Positions 52,800 to 59,565 of a DNA stretch of 64,000 nt are shown one piece after another (position 1 is the stretch's first letter; the number at the start of each line of letters is the position of its first letter). The notes beneath the pieces are model-generated. The model was not told where the DNA came from. It ran no database searches and saw only the letters and a list, made by a program, of their open reading frames with translations. The stretch covers positions 1 to 64,000 of the forward strand of contig CALUTY010000013.1 of the NCBI GenBank assembly GCA_944323825.1, written 5' to 3'. The DNA is from an uncultured Bacteroidales bacterium. GTDB taxonomy: Bacteria > Bacteroidota > Bacteroidia > Bacteroidales > UBA932. Position numbers and translations under genes: made by a program.

Positions 52800-54767
52800 A
52801 TGAACAGGATACTTTTTTGTTTTATCATGATGGTGTCAGCCCTGGCTGCAACTGGACAGGAGAAACAGGCAGACTATGGCATCGGGTTTGCCGAAATTCC
52901 GGCAGGTTCTTTTTATATGGGCAGCAACGGATATGGATTGACATACGATGAAGCACCGGTCCATGAGGTGGTCATATCAAAGCCATTTCGTATGTCAGTG
53001 ACAGAAATAACCAATGAGCAATATGAAAGATTTGATCCGTCACACAGAAAATTGCGTGGCAAGCAGGGATTTTCATACGGGGACAATGAAGCTGCAGTTT
53101 TTGTAAGCTGGCATGAAGCAGATGAATTCTGCCGGTGGCTGTCTGTTGAAACGGGAAAATCATACAGACTGCCGACAGAGGCGGAATGGGAATATGCATG
53201 CAGGGCCGGATCTTATATGAAATATTCGATGGGAGATGTACTTCCGGCAGAATCCATGAAGAATCAGAAAGAGCATCACTCATTTGTCCAAGTCGATCTG
53301 ACGGTCGCATGTGGCAGACCGAATGCCTTTGGCTTGTATGATATGCACGGAAATGTGGAGGAGTGGTGCCAGGACTGGTATGGACCATATTTGCCGGGAG
53401 TGCAGATTGATCCGGCCGGATGGTCTGACGGCTTCTATAAGGTGACACGCGGCGGAAGTCATTCCACACCGGTTGAGTATCTGAGATCGGCAAACAGGAT
53501 GGGGATGATTCCTGAAGACAGGCATTTCATGACAGGATTCAGAATAGTTGAGGCAGACACTGTCCTTGCCGGTACGATACCTTGTCGGGAAAAGGCATTT
53601 CCCGTTTCACAGCATGCGGCAGTGTGGACAGACATTGATGATGCCGTCTTCATGGAGCCTGAAGTATATATAAGACCGCCTGAGAATCAAGATGTTCCAA
53701 TGTATCATCATAATCATTGCCCGTCTGTCACATGGTGCTCCAATGGAGATATTCTGGCGGTGTGGTTTTCCACAGAAACAGAGTACGGACGCGAAATGTC
53801 CATATGGCACAGCAGGTTGAGATATGGTGAAGATGAATGGGATGAAGCCTCCCTGCTGTGTTCGGTCCCGGACAGAAACATGACGGGTTCGTCAATATGG
53901 ACAGATGAAGAAACCGGGCGGATATATCTTCTGAATGGAGTGGAAGCCGGGGGCTGGTGGCGGAATCTTGCCCTTATGTCAATATATTCAGATGACAATG
54001 GGGCTACATGGAGCAGGCCGGCCATTGTATCCCCGGAACATGAACCGGGACATCAGGTAATTTCTGGAATGATAAAAAGCCGGGACGGACTCCTTATGAA
54101 TGCATGTGATGCGGGACCGGACAATAATGAGGGATCCGTTTTGCAGATAAGTGCTGATGGAGGGAAGACATGGTCGTCATTGTGCGGAAACAAGCCCGAA
54201 AGGTTTGTTGACGGAGGAACAGGCAATATAATTGCAGGTATACACGCATCCATTGTCCAGCTCAAAGACGGTTCCATCATGGCATTCGGAAGAGGCAATG
54301 ACATAACGGACAGTGACGGTATCAAAAGGATGCCGATGAGCATTTCTCATGACAACGGGAAAACATGGACATACAGTGCATCTGTCTTTCCTCCGATTTC
54401 AGGAGGACAGAGATGTACCATGACAAGACTTAGAGAAGGCCCTATCCTTCTGGTGTCATTTACCCATCATCCTTTGAGAGCCCCATCCGATGATCAGAGA
54501 ATGCGAATTGACGGGAAGATCAAAAGCGGAATCTTTGCGGCAGTTTCCTATGATGAAGGCAAGACATGGCCGGTTGTCAAACTGATTACCGACGGACAGC
54601 GCAGGATTATGGATGGAGGAGCATGGACCGGTCTTTTTGAAATGGATGAAGACAAGGCTGAACCAAGAGGGTATATGGCTGTGACACAGTCCCCTGACGG
54701 GATGATACATCTGCTCAGCAGCAGGAATCACTATAGGTTCAATCTTGAATGGCTTGAACAAAAATAA
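52800..54767 (+). CDS. FGE/SUMF1-like domain fused to a sialidase-type beta-propeller
   Basis: A 655-residue secreted protein with signal peptide (about 1-19). Residues 28-250 form a formylglycine-generating-enzyme-sulfatase domain: FAEIPAGSFYMGS, RLPTEAEWEYACRAG, GLYDMHGNVEEWCQDWYG and GFRIVEAD. The segment that should hold the two catalytic cysteines of FGE reads TRGGSHSTPVEYLRSANR, with none, so sulfatase activation is not expected. Residues about 290-655 are a BNR/sialidase-type propeller with four Asp boxes: SDDNGATW (about 395), SADGGKTW (449), SHDNGKTW (514) and SYDEGKTW (581). The usual FRIP motif of GH33 sialidases is not seen, so the enzyme activity is open. It precedes two further propeller genes. 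Confidence 0.8.
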   Translation: MNRILFCFIMMVSALAATGQEKQADYGIGFAEIPAGSFYMGSNGYGLTYDEAPVHEVVISKPFRMSVTEITNEQYERFDPSHRKLRGKQGFSYGDNEAAVFVSWHEADEFCRWLSVETGKSYRLPTEAEWEYACRAGSYMKYSMGDVLPAESMKNQKEHHSFVQVDLTVACGRPNAFGLYDMHGNVEEWCQDWYGPYLPGVQIDPAGWSDGFYKVTRGGSHSTPVEYLRSANRMGMIPEDRHFMTGFRIVEADTVLAGTIPCREKAFPVSQHAAVWTDIDDAVFMEPEVYIRPPENQDVPMYHHNHCPSVTWCSNGDILAVWFSTETEYGREMSIWHSRLRYGEDEWDEASLLCSVPDRNMTGSSIWTDEETGRIYLLNGVEAGGWWRNLALMSIYSDDNGATWSRPAIVSPEHEPGHQVISGMIKSRDGLLMNACDAGPDNNEGSVLQISADGGKTWSSLCGNKPERFVDGGTGNIIAGIHASIVQLKDGSIMAFGRGNDITDSDGIKRMPMSISHDNGKTWTYSASVFPPISGGQRCTMTRLREGPILLVSFTHHPLRAPSDDQRMRIDGKIKSGIFAAVSYDEGKTWPVVKLITDGQRRIMDGGAWTGLFEMDEDKAEPRGYMAVTQSPDGMIHLLSSRNHYRFNLEWLEQK

Positions 54768-54774
54768 TGATATC

Positions 54775-55920
54775 ATGGGGAAGACAAGAATATTGATTCT
54801 GGTAATGGTGCTGCTTTCATGCCGTGCGTATTGTCAGACACCGGTTCTCTTTACAAACAATTACGACAGGAAATCCAAGGAAACAGTAAAATTGTATCCT
54901 GAACGGTCTGTCATATATGATCCCGCCGGGAGCTGGTCTTATGCACATCATCCGTCACTGGCATGGTTCAAAGGGAAGTTGTATGCCGTCTTTTCAAACG
55001 GACGGCATGGAGAAGATGAACCGGGACAACGCATCATGCTCTCCGTTTCCGAAAATTTCACTGATTGGACAGAGCCTGTGGCATTATTGGAACCTGGCAT
55101 GGGAAATTATGGGCAGGAAAAGATTCTGACACCAGGCGGCATAACCGTAGTGGACGGCAGATTGACAATATATTATACGGAGAATGACAATGACGGAAAA
55201 TCCAACCGTAGGATTGATCCCGTACTTTATGCAATAACCAGCGACGACGGAATTACCTGGTCGGATCCTGTCAACCTGTCCCTGAAAATCTTTCCATGTC
55301 AGCGTCCGCTGCAGCTTTCAAACGGCAGACTGCTCCTGACGGGAAATACTCTTGTATATTATACTGATGATTCTTCCGGAACCGGAGTCTGGCACCGGTG
55401 CAGGATGGGAATGCCCAAATATCAGGACGGGGCTGTTACATTTGACGAGGTAAAGCCGTCATTGTGTGAGGGGTCATTGTTCGAACATGAAAACGGGACA
55501 GTATTCTGCATCCTTCGCAGTACGGGAAAGACTTATGACGGTTATCTGTGGCAGATGCAGAGCAATGATGGAGGCATATCCTGGTCCCTTCCTGTCAAGA
55601 GCATGTTCACTGACAGCAATTCGAAATCATATTTCGGCAGTCTTCCGGACGGAAGATACCTTTATGTGGGTACCCCGGACAACAGAAAACCTGCTGACAG
55701 GCATCCTCTTGTACTTGCCATATCTGAAAACGGATATGACTTTAACCGTACCTATATTCTTTCTGATGATCATTATTCCCAACTGTATCCAGGAAGATGG
55801 AAAGGAGGAGATTATGGATACCCGTTTGCAATTGTCCATGACGGATATGTCTATGTGATTGTGTCAAGGCATAAGGAACGGATGGAAATATTGCGCATAG
55901 GCATTGATGAGTTGAAATGA
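54775..55920 (+). CDS. Sialidase-like beta-propeller protein A
   Basis: A 381-residue exported protein; signal LILVMVLLSC then AYCQ, either lipidated or cleaved. It has the repeating look of sialidase-superfamily propellers: HHPSLAWFKGKLYAVFSNGR, LTPGGITVVDGRLTIYYTEN, TSDDGITWSDP and the Asp box SNDGGISW. The conserved end is GGDYGYPFAIVHDGYVYVIVSRHKERME. No FRIP motif is present and no GH family can be assigned. A homologue follows immediately (55917-57098), overlapping by four bases (ATGA). The start is set at the ATG 54775 because of the signal peptide. Confidence 0.72.
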   Translation: MGKTRILILVMVLLSCRAYCQTPVLFTNNYDRKSKETVKLYPERSVIYDPAGSWSYAHHPSLAWFKGKLYAVFSNGRHGEDEPGQRIMLSVSENFTDWTEPVALLEPGMGNYGQEKILTPGGITVVDGRLTIYYTENDNDGKSNRRIDPVLYAITSDDGITWSDPVNLSLKIFPCQRPLQLSNGRLLLTGNTLVYYTDDSSGTGVWHRCRMGMPKYQDGAVTFDEVKPSLCEGSLFEHENGTVFCILRSTGKTYDGYLWQMQSNDGGISWSLPVKSMFTDSNSKSYFGSLPDGRYLYVGTPDNRKPADRHPLVLAISENGYDFNRTYILSDDHYSQLYPGRWKGGDYGYPFAIVHDGYVYVIVSRHKERMEILRIGIDELK

Positions 55921-57098
55921 GAGCATTTGTGAACATGATGGCGGTCATTGCCATGTCAATCCTGTCTTTGTCATGCAGCCGGAAGGAAGCGGTTGGTGAT
56001 GCCGGTGGCATCGTAAGGAAGCCTTCCGGGTCAATACCTTTGTTCAGCAACAGTTACAGTCCGGGAAACGATTATCCCGAGCTTGACATTGAGCACTCGG
56101 TGGTATACATGCCGTCAGGAACCTGGAGTTATTCCCACCATCCTTCCGTCACCCGGTTTAAAGGGAAATTCTATATCGTATATTCAAACGGGCTGAAGGG
56201 TGAAGATGAACCGGGGCAGAGGGTGATGATATGCTCAAGTACTGATTTTAAGGATTGGTCCGAACCGGAAGTGCTTGTTGAGCCGGGTATCGGGGATTAT
56301 GGAACACTGAAGATACTTACTCCTGGAGGAATCACAGTCTGTCATGATCTGCTCACTGTATATTATACGGAAAATGACAATGACGGGGAGAGTGACAGGC
56401 GCCTGAATCCGTGTCTTTATGCAATGGTATCTTCTGATGGTGTAAACTGGTCAAGACCTGTGGACACCGGACTGGCAATTTTCCCAAGCCATCGGCCTCT
56501 GTGCCTGTCAGACGGGAGGTTTGTGATGACATGCAACAGAAATGTCTATTATACAGATGACAGTTCCGGCCTTGGCGGTTGGATGAAAAGCGGCGTTGCG
56601 CCGCAGGACCAGACAGGCTGTATCACATTTGAGCAGATGAAGCCGTCATTGTGCGAGGGGGAAATCCTTGAACATGAAGATGGCATATTGTACAATCTTT
56701 TCAGGAATTCTTCCAGGCCGTACGACGGATACCTTTGGCAGTCACAAAGCTTCGATAGAGGCGCAACATGGACGATGCCTGTCAAAAGCAATTTTTCGGA
56801 CAACAATACCAAATCGTTTTTTCTGGCTCTCGAAGACGGACGCTACCTGTATATAGGGACTCCGGACAATACCAGACAGGGTACCAGATATCCATTGGTG
56901 CTCGCCCTGTCATCGGATGGCTTTTCATTTGACAGTTGCCACATTCTTTCTGATGAAATATATAGCCAGCAATATGAAGGCAGATACAAAGGTGGAGATT
57001 ACGGCTATCCGTTTGCTTACATAAAAGACGGATATGCTTATGTGGCGGTTTCCCGCCATAAGGAAAGGATTGACGCGATAATATGTAAAATTCCATAA
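55917..57098 (+). CDS. Sialidase-like beta-propeller lipoprotein B
   Basis: A 393-residue lipoprotein; signal ends ILSLSC, Cys about 20. It is a close paralogue of the preceding protein over its whole length: SWSYSHHPSVTRFKGKFYIVY, KILTPGGITVCHDLLTVYYTEN, a SSDGVNWSRP segment, the Asp box SFDRGATW and the end GGDYGYPFAYIKDGYAYVAVSRHKERID. The pair probably arose by tandem duplication. Its clear lipobox places it at a membrane, whereas protein A may be soluble in the periplasm. The reaction is unknown. It overlaps the preceding gene by four bases and precedes the fusion gene by 13. Confidence 0.72.
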   Translation: MRAFVNMMAVIAMSILSLSCSRKEAVGDAGGIVRKPSGSIPLFSNSYSPGNDYPELDIEHSVVYMPSGTWSYSHHPSVTRFKGKFYIVYSNGLKGEDEPGQRVMICSSTDFKDWSEPEVLVEPGIGDYGTLKILTPGGITVCHDLLTVYYTENDNDGESDRRLNPCLYAMVSSDGVNWSRPVDTGLAIFPSHRPLCLSDGRFVMTCNRNVYYTDDSSGLGGWMKSGVAPQDQTGCITFEQMKPSLCEGEILEHEDGILYNLFRNSSRPYDGYLWQSQSFDRGATWTMPVKSNFSDNNTKSFFLALEDGRYLYIGTPDNTRQGTRYPLVLALSSDGFSFDSCHILSDEIYSQQYEGRYKGGDYGYPFAYIKDGYAYVAVSRHKERIDAIICKIP

Positions 57099-57111
57099 AA
57101 TAAGACAGACA

Positions 57112-59481
57112 ATGATTTCAAAAAAATGCATTCTTTCATCAATGTTATTGTTGCTGACAGTGACATTGTCGGCTGAAATCAGGCTTCCGGCCATCATTTC
57201 AGACAATATGGTTCTGCAGAGGGAAGCAGAAGTACTTTTATGGGGATATGCACCTGGACATGACCAGGTCATCGTAATCCCGTCCTGGTCAGACAAGAAA
57301 TATCTTGCAAAAACCGGTTCTGACGGACGTTTTGAACTCAGAATAGGCACTACGACTGCAGGTGGGCCTTATGAAATAACCTTCAAGGCCGGGAACGAGA
57401 AAAAGGTTCTTAATAATGTCATGCTCGGTGAGGTATGGCTTTGCGGGGGACAATCCAATATGGACATAAGTTTCAGAGGGTTGCAGAATCAGCCGGTATC
57501 TGATGCTGCAGATGAAATAATTGATTCTGCCTACCCTGACCTGCGCCTGTTCAGGGTCAACCGTGATTATAATCCGGAACCTCAGTCGGATTGCACCGGT
57601 TCATGGAAAGAGTCTGATACAAGGTCAGCGGAAACATTCAGTGCGATAGGTTTTATTTTCGGGAAAATGCTGCATTGCAGGGAAAATGTGCCGGTAGGAA
57701 TGATAACCTGTTCCTGGGGAGGATCCAAGGTCGAGGCGTGGATGAGCCGGGAATGCCTCATGCAGTTCGCCGGAGTCAAGATTCTGGAAAACATAGATCC
57801 GAAACGTGCAAATGTCACTCCATCGGCATTGTATAATGGAATGTTATACCCGATAGGCGGATACACCGTCAAAGGATGCCTGTTTTATCAGGGAGAGGCA
57901 AATGTAACTGATCCTGATGGCTATCGGGAAAAATTTCCGGCAATGGTAAAAGACTGGAGAAGACTTTGGAAACACGACTTTCCGTTCTTTTATGTGCAGC
58001 TCGCTCCGTTCAGCTATGCAAATATGGGATGGGGTTCAGAGCAGACCCAGGTAGCCAGATTCCGCGAGGTCCAGTATCAATGCCTTGAAGATATTCCGGA
58101 CAGCGGCATCATCCCTACTGTTGACATAGGCGCCGAATATACAATACATCCATCGGACAAAAGGACGGTAGCGAAAAGATTTCTTTATCAAGCCTATTCC
58201 AAGGTATATGGCTATAAGGGATTTGAACCGGATGCGCCTGCATATTCCCGTATGGAAATTTCAGGTGGAAGAATCAGAATCCATTTTGACCATGCTCCTT
58301 ATGGGCTGAGTGCATCAGGCCAGGAGATAAAGGGGTTTGAAATAGCCGGAAAAGACCGTGTTTTCTATCCAGCCAAAGCCGTACTTGGAGGAAGGTCCAT
58401 AGTCGAAGTCAGCAGCGACAGAGTAACGGAGCCTATAGCCGTCAGATATTGTTATAAGAATTACTCGGAAGGAAATCTATATAACAATTATGGGATGCCT
58501 GTTTTGCCTTTCAGGACTGATGACTGGGATTTCTGCAGCTATGAGAAAGATACAGTTGCCGTCATTTTTGAAACGGACATGGGCAATGATGTTGATGACG
58601 CCCTGGCGCTTGACATGCTTTACAAATATCAGGAAAAGGGAATGGCTGATCTTCTGATGGTTTCTGTCAACAAAAGGCATAGGACTTCGGCCCCGTTTGT
58701 CTGCCTGATGAACAGCTTTTATGGGCATGATGATGTCCCTGTCGCGTTTCCAGATGAATCCGTTCTTCCGGAACAGAATCTGAAGGAACGGCCATACACT
58801 GCGAAGGTTTTGGATTCCGGATTGTTCCGGGACTATATGGAATGCCATTCTGAGCCGGTGAAAAAATACCGTGAAATTCTTGCATCGCATCCGGACCATA
58901 GTGTCGTGATCATTTCTACCGGTTTCTTGAGCAATCTCAAAATGTTACTTGAATCCGGTCCTGATGAATACAGCAGCCTGGACGGGAAAGAACTTGTCGC
59001 ACGGAAAGTGAAGTTTATGAGCATGATGGGCGGATGTTTCACGGACAGGAACCGCAGGGAGTTCAATATCAGGATAGATATTCCTGCCGCAAAATATGTT
59101 TTTGAAAATTGGCCGGGAGATATTTATGTGTGTCCTTGGGAACTTGGCGGGAAAGTGTTCTACAGAAGTGAAGCGCTTGAAAATCTGGACTATATGGATC
59201 CGCATCCTTTGAAGGAGGCATACATAAATTTCCTCCCGATGCCATACGACAGGGAATGCTGGGACCAGGCGGCAGTGATTGCCGGTGTCGAAGGATGCCA
59301 CGGACAATTCAAGGTTTCAAGAAGAGGCAGGGTGAATGTCGATGATGCAGGACATACTGAATTTGTTCCGGACAATGACGGCAATGTCATGGTCCTTTCA
59401 ATTCCGGATGGAAAGGTGGAGGAACTTGCTTCATACATAGAAAACATGGTGAATGAGGTTCCTGCGAAATATGTGAAATGA
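57112..59481 (+). CDS. Fusion of sialate-O-acetylesterase-like and nucleoside-hydrolase-like domains
   Basis: A 789-residue secreted two-domain protein (signal about 1-20, LLLLTVTLSAEI). Residues 21-475 are an SGNH esterase like the protein at 44236-45669: IISDNMVLQREAEVLLWG, the nucleophile in CGGQSNMDIS (about 114), CLFYQGEANV and TIHPSDKRTVAKRF. Residues about 480-789 are a nucleoside-hydrolase-like domain homologous to 33481-34515: FETDMGNDVDDALALDMLYKY (about 485), VVIISTGFLSNLKMLL and RECWDQAAVIAG (about 715). The first Asp of the calcium motif is Glu here (FETD against FDTD), which may weaken metal binding. The join is in frame with no stop or frameshift, and the linker is short (RTDDWDFCSYEKD). 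It is the last gene of the array. Confidence 0.85.
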   Translation: MISKKCILSSMLLLLTVTLSAEIRLPAIISDNMVLQREAEVLLWGYAPGHDQVIVIPSWSDKKYLAKTGSDGRFELRIGTTTAGGPYEITFKAGNEKKVLNNVMLGEVWLCGGQSNMDISFRGLQNQPVSDAADEIIDSAYPDLRLFRVNRDYNPEPQSDCTGSWKESDTRSAETFSAIGFIFGKMLHCRENVPVGMITCSWGGSKVEAWMSRECLMQFAGVKILENIDPKRANVTPSALYNGMLYPIGGYTVKGCLFYQGEANVTDPDGYREKFPAMVKDWRRLWKHDFPFFYVQLAPFSYANMGWGSEQTQVARFREVQYQCLEDIPDSGIIPTVDIGAEYTIHPSDKRTVAKRFLYQAYSKVYGYKGFEPDAPAYSRMEISGGRIRIHFDHAPYGLSASGQEIKGFEIAGKDRVFYPAKAVLGGRSIVEVSSDRVTEPIAVRYCYKNYSEGNLYNNYGMPVLPFRTDDWDFCSYEKDTVAVIFETDMGNDVDDALALDMLYKYQEKGMADLLMVSVNKRHRTSAPFVCLMNSFYGHDDVPVAFPDESVLPEQNLKERPYTAKVLDSGLFRDYMECHSEPVKKYREILASHPDHSVVIISTGFLSNLKMLLESGPDEYSSLDGKELVARKVKFMSMMGGCFTDRNRREFNIRIDIPAAKYVFENWPGDIYVCPWELGGKVFYRSEALENLDYMDPHPLKEAYINFLPMPYDRECWDQAAVIAGVEGCHGQFKVSRRGRVNVDDAGHTEFVPDNDGNVMVLSIPDGKVEELASYIENMVNEVPAKYVK

Positions 59482-59497
59482 ATTGACATATAATTCT

Positions 59498-59505
59498 TAA
59501 ATTTG
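59498..59505 (+). promoter_or_regulatory. Putative -7 box upstream of the TonB-type barrel gene
   Basis: TAAATTTG matches TAnnTTTG. No TTTG is found at 19-21 bases. If used, the transcript would contain the hairpin at 59518-59553 in its leader. Confidence 0.4.
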
Positions 59506-59517
59506 TCTTCTATTGTA

Positions 59518-59553
59518 GGGAGACCGGTCGGTGTCCGCAGCGGCCGGCCTCCC
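59518..59553 (+). terminator. GC-rich hairpin after the 20-gene array
   Basis: GGGAGACCGG pairs with CCGGCCTCCC (one A-C mismatch) around a 16-base loop, followed by TTCGTTT. It probably ends the long operon, but the T-run is weak and a leader structure of the next gene is possible. Confidence 0.5.
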
Positions 59554-59565
59554 TTCGTTTATGGT

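Noticed and set aside
52800..54767. Genuine formylglycine-generating enzyme activating sulfatases
   Set aside because: The catalytic cysteines are absent and no sulfatase gene is in the window.
52800..57098. GH33 exo-sialidases
   Set aside because: Asp boxes are present, but I find no FRIP arginine motif in any of the three propellers; only the fold is supported.
59503..59565. TTG start of the barrel protein
   Set aside because: The added residues come from the terminator-like hairpin, and the signal peptide begins at 59566.
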